Source: UBA8437 sp003445035
GTDB taxonomy: Bacteria > Planctomycetota > Planctomycetia > Planctomycetales > Planctomycetaceae
Length of the DNA stretch: 5,161 bases
Assembly: GCA_937901285.1 (NCBI GenBank)
Contig: CALCHI010000237.1
Span: 1-5,161, forward strand
Reading direction: 5' to 3'
Below are positions 1 through 5,161 of the stretch, one piece after another. A program made the translations under genes and the position numbers. The notes beneath the pieces are model-generated. The model had not been told where the DNA came from and made no database searches. It saw nothing but the letters and a program-made list of their open reading frames with translations. The stretch's first letter is position 1, and every line of letters begins with the position of its first letter.

Positions 1-180
1 GATGATGGGCCGGTTGTTGATGATCAGCCGGACCAGGGTGGCTTCGGTGAGGAGCTGTTCGCTGGTGATGGTCCCGGCCGGTCGGCTGCCGGTGAGTCCG
101 GCAGCGAATGGAAGATCGAGGGACTCAACGAGCCGGACATCTTCACTGTTGACGAGGACGCGTCGTACCGCGAGAGGTGA
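1..180 (+). CDS. C-terminal tail of an unidentified acidic protein (partial)
   Basis: Frame 1 of the plus strand is open from the window edge to a TGA at 178-180, giving the last 59 residues of a protein whose start lies outside the window. The tail is rich in Gly, Asp and Glu, with about 17 acidic against 4 basic residues. It begins DDGPVVDDQPDQGGFGEELF and ends EPDIFTVDEDASYRER. The first part looks like a disordered acidic linker. The last 25 residues (from SEWKIEGLNEPDIF) look more ordered. The overlapping frame 2 is also open, but it reads as Arg/Ser/Thr-rich text typical of a shadow, and the minus strand here gives only a short Ser/Pro-rich frame. I therefore prefer frame 1. It converges on the DUF1501 gene. 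I do not recognise the family and assign no function. Confidence 0.6.
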   Translation, partial: DDGPVVDDQPDQGGFGEELFAGDGPGRSAAGESGSEWKIEGLNEPDIFTVDEDASYRER

Positions 181-183
181 TCG

Positions 184-212
184 GGGCACGCGACACGATC
201 TCGTCCGTGCCG
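184..212. terminator. Possible bidirectional terminator hairpin between convergent genes
   Basis: The 35 nt between the plus-strand stop (180) and the DUF1501 stop (216) contain an inverted repeat: GGCACG at 185-190 pairs with CGTGCC at 206-211. A further short pairing (ACG 195-197 with CGT 202-204) lies inside the 15-nt loop. The position between two convergent stop codons suits a shared terminator. There is no T-run on either side, so it is not a classical intrinsic terminator. The assignment rests on the pairing and the location only. Confidence 0.35.
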
Positions 213-215
213 GGT

Positions 216-1556
216 TCAGATCAACTCGCGGATGACTTCACCCTGCTCGAGGATCGCCAGCGGGCGGCCCGAGCGATCGAGGAATGTCCGGCTGGGGTCG
301 ATGCCGAGGTGGCGGTACATGGTGGCCAGCACATCCCACGGACGCAGCGGACGCTCCTTGGGCACTTCGCCTTTGGCCGTCGACGATCCGATCACCTGTC
401 CGGTTTTCAGGCCGCCACCCGAGAGCAGGACACTCATCACCGAACCCCAGTGATCACGTCCGGCATTCTTGTTGATCCGCGGTGTCCGGCCGAACTCACC
501 CCAGACCAGCAACAGCACCCGCTTGTTGAGGCCGCGGAGGTGCAGGTCCTCGATCAGGGCCGGGATCGCCGAATCCATCCTCGGGCCGGCGCTTTTCATG
601 CCACCTGAGACATTGCTGTGCATGTCGAAGGTGAAGGAGTGCGGGTCGAAGTTGACCGTGACGAACGGCACGCCCGCCTCGACCAGCCGCCGGGCCAACA
701 GGCAACTCTGGCCCCAGCGATGCATTCCGTAACGCTGTCGTGTCTTGTCGGGTTCCCGCGACAGGTCAAAAGCCTGTCGAGCCGTGCTGCCACTGACGAT
801 TTCGAAGGCCGCACGGGTGAAGTGGTCGACCGAATCGGCGGTTCCGCCCGCTTCGAAACGTCGCCTCGCGGTGTCGAAACGCGACAGCAGTGACCGGCGG
901 TCGCCCAGCCGATCGATTGTCATTCCGTTGACGAGTTGCAGGTTGGGGACGGTGAACGTCTTTCCGGCCGGATCGTCGTGAATGTAGAACGGATCGTGGC
1001 CTCCACCGAGATAGCCGGCCTTGAAATTCGGAACGAAGACCAGGTTCTTGGTGTGGGTGAAGCCCAGGTGCACGTTCGGCGGGACGCTCAGTTCACGACC
1101 TCCCCGGATGCGGGCGACGTAGGAGCCTGCCGAGGGCTGCCCTTTGCGGGTCTTGCCGGTCGTGCAGTAGTACATGCCCACGTCGTGGCCACTGCTGCCG
1201 ACGTTGACGCTGCGGATGACGGCGATCTTGTCGGTGATTTCCGCGTGCCTGGGCATCAGTTCACAGAACTGCACGCCGGGCAACTTCGTCGCGATCGGCT
1301 TGAAGGGACCGCGGTATTCGGCCGGTGCCTTTGGCTTGGGGTCGTAGGTCTCGAAATGAGTCGGCCCGCCGCCGAGCCAGATCTGGATCACGGCGGTGTC
1401 CTGTGACGTCTGGCTGGTCGCCTCGGCGTCGGCACGAGCCGAGAGCAGTGCCGGCAGAGACAGGCCGGCCGTGCCGGCCGAGACGCTTGTCTGTAGAAAC
1501 GACCGCCGGGTGATTTGTGAACTGGTCAAGCCGCGACACGAAGTCCGAGTCGTCAT
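216..1556 (-). CDS. DUF1501 family protein with twin-arginine signal
   Basis: A 446-residue protein of the DUF1501 family (PF07394), which is related to the alkaline phosphatase/sulfatase fold and greatly expanded in planctomycetes. Its biochemical role is not established. Residues 16-21 (TRRSFL) followed by a hydrophobic Ala/Gly/Leu stretch to about residue 45 form a Tat signal peptide, so the protein is expected to be exported folded. Family signatures are LGGGPTHFETYDPKP (61-75), GEFGRTPRIN (353-362), AGRDHW (365-370), a VIGSSTAKGE segment (388-397) and the closing RPLAILEQGEVIRELI. The length is normal and nothing looks broken. The start is the ATG at 1554-1556, which places the Tat motif near the N-terminus, as is usual. 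The ribosome binding site is weak. An in-frame ATG at 1679 would add 41 residues with no signal-like character, but it overlaps the upstream stop as ATGA. The DUF1549/DUF1553 cytochrome gene often found beside DUF1501 is not adjacent here. Confidence 0.93.
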   Translation of the reverse strand: MTTRTSCRGLTSSQITRRSFLQTSVSAGTAGLSLPALLSARADAEATSQTSQDTAVIQIWLGGGPTHFETYDPKPKAPAEYRGPFKPIATKLPGVQFCELMPRHAEITDKIAVIRSVNVGSSGHDVGMYYCTTGKTRKGQPSAGSYVARIRGGRELSVPPNVHLGFTHTKNLVFVPNFKAGYLGGGHDPFYIHDDPAGKTFTVPNLQLVNGMTIDRLGDRRSLLSRFDTARRRFEAGGTADSVDHFTRAAFEIVSGSTARQAFDLSREPDKTRQRYGMHRWGQSCLLARRLVEAGVPFVTVNFDPHSFTFDMHSNVSGGMKSAGPRMDSAIPALIEDLHLRGLNKRVLLLVWGEFGRTPRINKNAGRDHWGSVMSVLLSGGGLKTGQVIGSSTAKGEVPKERPLRPWDVLATMYRHLGIDPSRTFLDRSGRPLAILEQGEVIRELI

Positions 1557-1654
1557 CGAGGTCTCACAGGTTCGGGGAGGAAGTGTCGGCCACGACGCAT
1601 CAACGCCGGTGGATTCATACCAGTGTGCTGCAGGACCGGCAATGTGGAAAGGAA

Positions 1655-1664
1655 TCTCCGGAGA
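1655..1664. repeat. 10-bp perfect palindrome in the phosphoesterase-DUF1501 spacer
   Basis: TCTCCGGAGA is its own reverse complement. It lies 11 nt downstream of the phosphoesterase stop codon and about 100 nt upstream of the preferred DUF1501 start. There is no loop, so it is a poor terminator. It could be a dimeric protein binding site or chance in GC-rich DNA. Confidence 0.2.
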
Positions 1665-1675
1665 CCCGGTCGGTT

Positions 1676-2971
1676 TCAATGGCTGATGTCACAATCGGGC
1701 AGGGCCTTCTGCAGCTTGGCCACACCGGCGTCGGTGACCTTGGTTTCCAGGGCGAACAGTGATGAGAGGTTCTTGATTCCGGAGAGGTGTTCGAGGCTGC
1801 GGTCGGTGATGCGGGTTCCAGAGAGACCGAGCACGGTGAGCTTTTCGAGTCCCTTCAGCTGGGCAACCCCCGCGTCGTCGACGGCGGTGTCGCTGAAGAA
1901 CGCCCGTTTCAGCGTGGTCAGTCCCTTCAAGTGCACCATTCCGGCACCGGTGATCCTGGTCTGGTGCAGGCTCAGTTCCTCGATGGCTCTCAGCCCGACC
2001 AGGTTCGCCAGGTCGGCATCAGTGGTCTGGCGTTCGCCGAGGTCCACCTCGACGATCCGTCCGGCGTCGTCTCGTTTGAGCTTGGCTCCGATCTTGGCCA
2101 GCTTCGCGGCCGCCTTGTCTTCAGACATGCGGCGGTCGAACACGAATGGCGTCTTGGGATCGTCGGTAACGGTGACCAGCAGCGGGGGGGCGATGCCGCC
2201 CTGGTCGACCTGGACCCGCAGGACGTTCTTCGCCGCGAACGGACGGTCGTGAATCCAGCGGTGTCCGTCGCCGTGCAGGTAAAGGATCGGTTTTCCGAAC
2301 GAGGTCGCGACCTTGTTGAACGGTTCGAAGAAATCCTGGTGCTTTTCGGCCGGTTGGGCGTGGCCGAAGATGACCAGGCTGCTGGCGGTGGATCCAAACT
2401 GTTGCAGGTTCTGCCGGATCCATGCGAGGCAGTCGGCGTGCCGTTTCTTCCATTCGTCGGGATCGTGAACCCGGCCGCCGACGATGTTCAGGCCGACAAA
2501 CAGCACACCACCGTGCACGAACGAGAAGTTCTCCTTCTGTTCGATCTGCCGGAAGATCGGGAAGCGGTGGTTCCATCGCCGATCGAAGCGGGTGAAGTAC
2601 TTCTGCCAGTACGCCCAGGCCTTGGCCGGGTCGGTGCAGTCGTTCCACTCGTTGTCACCGGGGATGATGAAGACCGGGGCCCTGGACTGCGACAGCATCC
2701 CGTAGACCTTGTTGTAGACCGCTTCGTCGCACGGGGTGTTCCCCGACTTGATGTCTCCCACGTGGATCACGAATTCGCCGGCCGCCGGCAACTCGGCAAC
2801 CTGCCGCGGCAGCAGCTGGTTTTCGACCGGGGCGTAGGGCACATCGCCCATCGCACAGAAGCGGACCAGCGGCGACGGTTTTCCGGCCTCCACCGGACGG
2901 CTGGCGATCATCACGGCCGTTCCCAGCAGCAAGATCCTCAGGAGGTCAATCATCTCTTTGCGTTTGGTCAT
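1676..2971 (-). CDS. Exported calcineurin-like metallophosphoesterase with C-terminal leucine-rich repeats
   Basis: A 431-residue protein. Residues 1-29 form a Sec signal peptide: basic MTKRK, hydrophobic core about 8-23, likely cleavage after VEA. Residues about 35-265 are a metallophosphoesterase domain: MGDVPY (D43), HVGDIKSG (D73), PGDNEWND (D106, N107), GHAQP (H204) and LHGDGHRW (D235, H237). These match the order of the metal-binding motifs of calcineurin-like enzymes, although the first motif is D-x-P, not D-x-H, and the last is GDGH, not GHxH. Residues 284-306 are a charged linker of the kind that often precedes planctomycete LRRs. Residues 310-431 hold about five leucine-rich repeats with exact 24-residue spacing. 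The start is the ATG at 2969-2971. A second ATG six codons in is possible but would lose the basic n-region. The substrate is unknown; hydrolysis of a phosphomonoester or phosphodiester outside the cytoplasmic membrane is inferred. The DUF1501 gene follows on the same strand. Confidence 0.88.
   Translation of the reverse strand: MTKRKEMIDLLRILLLGTAVMIASRPVEAGKPSPLVRFCAMGDVPYAPVENQLLPRQVAELPAAGEFVIHVGDIKSGNTPCDEAVYNKVYGMLSQSRAPVFIIPGDNEWNDCTDPAKAWAYWQKYFTRFDRRWNHRFPIFRQIEQKENFSFVHGGVLFVGLNIVGGRVHDPDEWKKRHADCLAWIRQNLQQFGSTASSLVIFGHAQPAEKHQDFFEPFNKVATSFGKPILYLHGDGHRWIHDRPFAAKNVLRVQVDQGGIAPPLLVTVTDDPKTPFVFDRRMSEDKAAAKLAKIGAKLKRDDAGRIVEVDLGERQTTDADLANLVGLRAIEELSLHQTRITGAGMVHLKGLTTLKRAFFSDTAVDDAGVAQLKGLEKLTVLGLSGTRITDRSLEHLSGIKNLSSLFALETKVTDAGVAKLQKALPDCDISH
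1679..2044 (-). repeat. Leucine-rich repeats, 24-residue period, within the phosphoesterase gene
   Basis: This region encodes residues 310-431 of the phosphoesterase. Equivalent positions fall exactly 24 residues apart: TTDADL (316), ITGAGM (340), VDDAGV (364), ITDRSL (388) and VTDAGV (412). Each is followed by L..L.(G)L..L-type spacing, for example HLKGLTTL, QLKGLEKL and HLSGIKNL. This is the 'xTDAGL' LRR type abundant in planctomycetes. It probably forms a short curved solenoid for protein binding. The period is conserved at the protein level and no DNA-level tandem duplication is obvious. Confidence 0.88.
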
Positions 2972-3020
2972 CGCACCGTTCCCGATTGCGTGTTGTTTGC
3001 TCGACTCTTTCAGGTGGGTC

Positions 3021-3050
3021 CACTATTCACTATTGCCGCTCAGACTCCAA
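3021..3050 (-). promoter_or_regulatory. Weak candidate promoter upstream of the phosphoesterase gene
   Basis: The 97-nt gap between the DUF35 stop (3069) and the phosphoesterase start (2971) is the only sizeable untranslated interval between the two gene blocks. On the minus strand it reads TTGGAG (3050-3045), 17 nt, then AATAGT (3027-3022). This is a sigma70-like spacing with 3/6 and 4/6 matches to consensus. The -10-like element lies inside a perfect tandem repeat of CACTATT (3021-3034, plus strand). The functional change between the blocks makes a promoter here plausible, but the motif match is weak. Confidence 0.25.
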
Positions 3051-3068
3051 CCTCGCCGACGACATGGC

Positions 3069-3479
3069 TCAGGCGGGGCGGAACACCAGGCGAGGTGTTT
3101 GGCGGTCGTGATGTTCGAAACCGACCAGCATTTCCTGTCCCACTTCCATTTCGTCCGGTTCGTCGTTCTCTCGACCGGCAAGCCGTGCGACCACCCGGGG
3201 ACCTTCCTCGAGCTCGACAACACCCGAGCAGTAAGGGCGATCGCCGCCGAATCCCTCGTCGGCCAGTCCGGGCGAGACCATTGCCATCCGGGTCATTGCC
3301 ACCAGGCGTCCCCGTCCACTGGCCTGTTCCCAGGTCATGGCGTCACCGTGGCAGTCCGGGCAGAGGGCTCGCGGTGGCACGAACAGGGATCCGCAACCGT
3401 CACAGCGTCCTCCCATCAATTGCTCTTCGCGGAGGAACGCCGAGTAGGACCGGTCGGTGAAGGGACGCGTCTGGCTCAT
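3069..3479 (-). CDS. Zinc-ribbon / OB-fold DUF35 protein, thiolase partner
   Basis: A 136-residue protein with the layout of the DUF35 family (PF12172 rubredoxin-like zinc ribbon plus PF01796 OB-fold). C26-x2-C29 and C40-x2-C43 form the zinc ribbon, and PPRALCPDC is the typical family wording. Residues about 50-136 form the OB-fold, with GRGRLVAMT at its start and a conserved-looking VGQEMLVGF strand near its end. Characterised relatives bind thiolase-fold enzymes, for example as a scaffold between acetoacetyl-CoA thiolase and HMG-CoA synthase in archaea, or as partners of SCP-x-like aldolases in actinobacterial steroid degradation. The gene starts 1 nt after the thiolase stop (TGACATG) with a good Shine-Dalgarno sequence, so the two are probably translated together and their products form a complex. 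No residue of the zinc site is missing. Confidence 0.92.
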   Translation of the reverse strand: MSQTRPFTDRSYSAFLREEQLMGGRCDGCGSLFVPPRALCPDCHGDAMTWEQASGRGRLVAMTRMAMVSPGLADEGFGGDRPYCSGVVELEEGPRVVARLAGRENDEPDEMEVGQEMLVGFEHHDRQTPRLVFRPA

Positions 3480-3480
3480 G

Positions 3481-4749
3481 TCAGTCTCCCCGCCTCAGGA
3501 TCGTTACCGAACTGGTACCGCCGGTGCCCCCCAGGTTGTGGGCCAGCCCGATTCTCAGGTCGTCGCCTGGCACCTGCCGGTCGCCGGCCTGTTGTCTCAA
3601 CTGGGTCCAGACCTCAACCAACTGGCCCGCCCCGGTGGCGCCCACCGGGTGGCCCTTGCACTTGAGTCCTCCGGAGGTGTTGATCGGCATGCTGCCATCC
3701 AGCCGGGTCATTTCGTCGGCCACAGCGAGATGGCCGGTGCCGTGCTCGAAGAATCCCAGATCCTCGATGTGCAGCAGTTCGGCGATCGAGAAGCAGTCGT
3801 GCACTTCGGCAAACTGGATATCGGCGGGCTTCAGTCCCGCCATCTGGTAGGCCTCGTGGGCCGCGGCCCGTGTCGCCTCGAAACTGGTCAGGTCCTCGGC
3901 CGCCTGCAGCCCACGGCCGCTGCCCTGTCCGATCCCGGCCACCTGTAGTGGGTCGTCGGTGAACCGGCTGGCAAGCTCCGAGGCGACCAGCAACAGGCAA
4001 CCGGCTCCATCACTGATCGGGCAGCAGTCGAACAGGTGCAACGGCGCAGCGACGACCGGGTTGGCCCGTTCGTCTCGAAGAAATTCCCGCTCGTCGGCCC
4101 ACTCTGTCACCTCCTGGCCGCGTTCGGCGGCCCGGAGGGCCTTGGATTTCATCATCTCGCGGACCGATTTTCCCAGTTGGGCCCGCGGGTTGAGTGCCGC
4201 ATTGAGGTGGCTCTTGATCGTCACGTTCATCAGGTGTTCGCGGGTGGCACCGTGTTTCTGGAAGTAGGCCGAGGCGATGGCTCCGAACACGCCGGGGAAA
4301 TTGAATCCCGCATCCAACTCGTAGGGGATTGCCGCCAGTGCCAGCCCCTCGGCCACCTCGGCCGTGGACCGCTTGGACATGTCCTCGACGCCACCCATCA
4401 GGACGACGTCGTAGAATCCGCTTGCGATGGCAAAGCACGCTTCGCGGAATGCCAGCCCGCTCGAGGCACACGCTCCTTCGGTTCGGGTGGCGGGAGTGGG
4501 GACCAGGCCGAGGGCGTCGGTGAGAATCGCGCCCCAGTGCGACTGGTGGACGAAGAAGTCGTTGGTGAAGTTGCCGAAGTACAACGCCTCGATGTCGGAG
4601 GGGTCGAAACCCTTGTCGACCGACGTTCTCAATTCGGAGAACGCCTCGAGAAAGAGATCCTTCGAGTCTTTCTCGGGAAACATACCGAACCCGGACATCC
4701 CGGCTCCGACCACCGCCACACCTCGTCCCAATTGTCTTCGTCGTGTCAT
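3481..4749 (-). CDS. SCP-x/SCP2-type thiolase (acyl-CoA acetyltransferase family)
   Basis: A 422-residue thiolase-fold enzyme, normal in length for the SCP2-thiolase-like branch. Expected role: thiolytic cleavage of a 3-ketoacyl-CoA, or the reverse condensation, in the cytoplasm. Visible motifs are nucleophile C94 in EGACASSG, PISDGAG (244-250), HDCF (317-320), GHPVGATG with H367 (366-373) and the closing HNLGGTGG (404-411). HDCF in place of NEAF, and the lack of a C-terminal CxG cysteine, are known marks of SCP2-type thiolases, where C319 is thought to take over the acid/base role. The nucleophile is kept, so this is probably a true thiolase and not one of the cysteine-less Ltp2-like retro-aldolases. 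The start is the ATG at 4747-4749, backed by a Shine-Dalgarno sequence. The open frame extends further upstream, but that part overlaps the synthetase gene and has no thiolase character. The gene lies 17 nt after the synthetase and 1 nt before DUF35. Confidence 0.93.
   Translation of the reverse strand: MTRRRQLGRGVAVVGAGMSGFGMFPEKDSKDLFLEAFSELRTSVDKGFDPSDIEALYFGNFTNDFFVHQSHWGAILTDALGLVPTPATRTEGACASSGLAFREACFAIASGFYDVVLMGGVEDMSKRSTAEVAEGLALAAIPYELDAGFNFPGVFGAIASAYFQKHGATREHLMNVTIKSHLNAALNPRAQLGKSVREMMKSKALRAAERGQEVTEWADEREFLRDERANPVVAAPLHLFDCCPISDGAGCLLLVASELASRFTDDPLQVAGIGQGSGRGLQAAEDLTSFEATRAAAHEAYQMAGLKPADIQFAEVHDCFSIAELLHIEDLGFFEHGTGHLAVADEMTRLDGSMPINTSGGLKCKGHPVGATGAGQLVEVWTQLRQQAGDRQVPGDDLRIGLAHNLGGTGGTSSVTILRRGD
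3486..3491 (-). promoter_or_regulatory. Ribosome binding site of the DUF35 gene
   Basis: The minus strand reads GGGGAG, six nucleotides before the ATG at 3479. It lies inside the last codons of the thiolase gene, which suggests translational coupling, and it fixes the DUF35 start. Confidence 0.7.
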
Positions 4750-4753
4750 GTTG

Positions 4754-4758
4754 TCCTC
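4754..4758 (-). promoter_or_regulatory. Ribosome binding site deciding the thiolase start
   Basis: The minus strand reads GAGGA, four nucleotides before the ATG at 4749, within the 17-nt gap after the synthetase stop. It supports this ATG over the longer open frame that overlaps the synthetase gene. Confidence 0.65.
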
Positions 4759-4766
4759 GGTGCGGG

Positions 4767-5161
4767 TCAGACCCGCCGCTCCCGTCCCTGCCAGTACGCC
4801 TCGCGGAGTTCCCGCTTGACGATCTTGCCGTAGTTGTTTCGAGGCAGCTCGTCGACAAAATCGACGCTGCGGGGTTTCTTGTAGCTGGCGATGTGGTCGC
4901 GGCAGAACTCGATCAGTTCCTCTTCGGTCACCTCGCCACCGTCGACGGTCGAGACGACCGCCTTGACCGCCTCGCCCCACTCCTCGTCGGGGATGCCGAT
5001 CACGGCCACCTCGTGGACGGCCGGGTGTCTGACCAAGACTTCCTCGATTTCACGGGGATAGATGTTCTCGCCCCCGCTGATGATCATGTCGTGCGAGCGG
5101 TCCATCAGGAAGAGGTAGCCATCTTCGTCCAGGTAGCCGACATCGCCGGTGTGCAGCCAGC
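4767..5161 (-). CDS. AMP-forming acyl-CoA synthetase, C-terminal part (5' end outside window)
   Basis: The last 130 residues of an ANL-superfamily acyl-CoA ligase. The frame runs through the window edge, so the gene begins outside, and an ATG at 5105 is internal. ANL ligases activate a carboxylic acid with ATP to an acyl-adenylate and then form the CoA thioester. The fragment opens with WLHTGDVGYLDEDGYLF (A7 motif; the Asp of TGD contacts the ribose). Next comes DRSHDMIISGGENIYPREIE (A8 hinge motif; His stands where Lys is common). The C-terminal domain includes VAVIGIPDEEWGE and SYKKPRSVDFVDELPRN, then NYGKIVKREL, whose GK lysine (fragment residue 112, codon 4824-4826) is the catalytic A10 lysine. 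GGENIYP wording is typical of medium- and long-chain or aryl acyl-CoA ligases, but substrate-pocket residues lie outside the window. The thiolase gene follows after 17 nt, which implies that the two work on the same pathway. Confidence 0.95.
   Translation of the reverse strand, partial: WLHTGDVGYLDEDGYLFLMDRSHDMIISGGENIYPREIEEVLVRHPAVHEVAVIGIPDEEWGEAVKAVVSTVDGGEVTEEELIEFCRDHIASYKKPRSVDFVDELPRNNYGKIVKRELREAYWQGRERRV

Noticed and set aside
3..140. Short minus-strand frame from an ATG at 140, downstream of DUF1501
   Set aside because: Only about 38 codons, Ser/Pro-rich, no ribosome binding site, and antisense to the frame 1 tail.
2..235. Plus-strand frame 2 open reading frame starting with two Met codons
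   Set aside because: Arg/Ser/Thr-rich translation overlapping the more protein-like frame 1 tail and running into the end of the DUF1501 gene.
936..1406. 156-codon plus-strand open frame opposite the DUF1501 gene
   Set aside because: Shadow of the DUF1501 coding frame, which carries clear family motifs across the same stretch.
1787..3460. 557-codon open frame on the plus strand spanning the phosphoesterase and DUF35 genes
   Set aside because: It lies antisense to two well-supported genes and runs through the gap between them. Its translation is Val/Arg/Gly/Asp-rich with no recognisable domain, as expected of a shadow frame in GC-rich DNA.
4036..4833. 265-codon plus-strand open frame opposite the thiolase
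   Set aside because: Antisense shadow of the thiolase gene, whose catalytic motifs are all intact. The translation has no family resemblance.
4010..4858. 282-codon minus-strand open frame overlapping the thiolase
   Set aside because: Frame-shifted reading of the thiolase gene. Arg/Gly/Pro-rich and without motifs.
4750..4980. 77-residue N-terminal extension of the thiolase frame
   Set aside because: It overlaps the C-terminal domain of the acyl-CoA synthetase in another frame, is Arg-rich, and the ATG at 4749 has its own Shine-Dalgarno sequence.
1..5161. Search for tRNA, rRNA, CRISPR arrays, insertion sequences, phage or toxin-antitoxin genes
   Set aside because: No tRNA-like cloverleaf, regular spaced repeat, transposase motif or terminal inverted repeat was seen. 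Nearly the whole window is accounted for by the listed genes.

Overview
The window looks like an ordinary piece of a planctomycete (Planctomycetota) chromosome. The evidence is a GC-rich sequence, a Tat-exported DUF1501 protein of the planctomycete type (GEFGRTPRIN and AGRDHW motifs), and an exported phosphoesterase carrying a tail of 24-residue 'ITDAGL-like' leucine-rich repeats, both common in that phylum. I cannot assign a genus. Apart from a gene tail at the left edge, every recognisable gene is on the minus strand.

Reading the minus strand from the right edge, the first block is a CoA-metabolism cassette. It holds the C-terminal end of an AMP-forming acyl-CoA synthetase (4767-5161, cut by the window edge), an SCP-x/SCP2-type thiolase (3481-4749) and a small zinc-ribbon/OB-fold DUF35 protein (3069-3479). 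The spacings are 17 nt and 1 nt and both internal starts have a Shine-Dalgarno sequence, so this is almost certainly one operon. The logic is activation of a carboxylic acid to its CoA thioester followed by C-C bond cleavage or condensation, with the DUF35 protein as thiolase partner. The substrate cannot be read from the sequence.

After a 97-nt gap that may hold a promoter comes a second block of exported proteins: a calcineurin-like metallophosphoesterase with a C-terminal leucine-rich-repeat domain (1676-2971), then a DUF1501 protein with a twin-arginine signal (216-1556). They are 119 nt apart if the DUF1501 gene starts at the preferred ATG. An alternative upstream ATG would overlap the phosphoesterase stop as ATGA.

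At the left edge (1-180, plus strand) an open frame without a start encodes the last 59 residues of a strongly acidic, Gly-rich protein that converges on the DUF1501 gene. A 35-nt interval containing a GC-rich hairpin separates the two. I found no RNA gene, mobile element, CRISPR array or phage gene, and no convincing new system. The points most worth a second look are the phosphoesterase-LRR fusion, the synthetase-thiolase-DUF35 cassette and the unidentified plus-strand tail.
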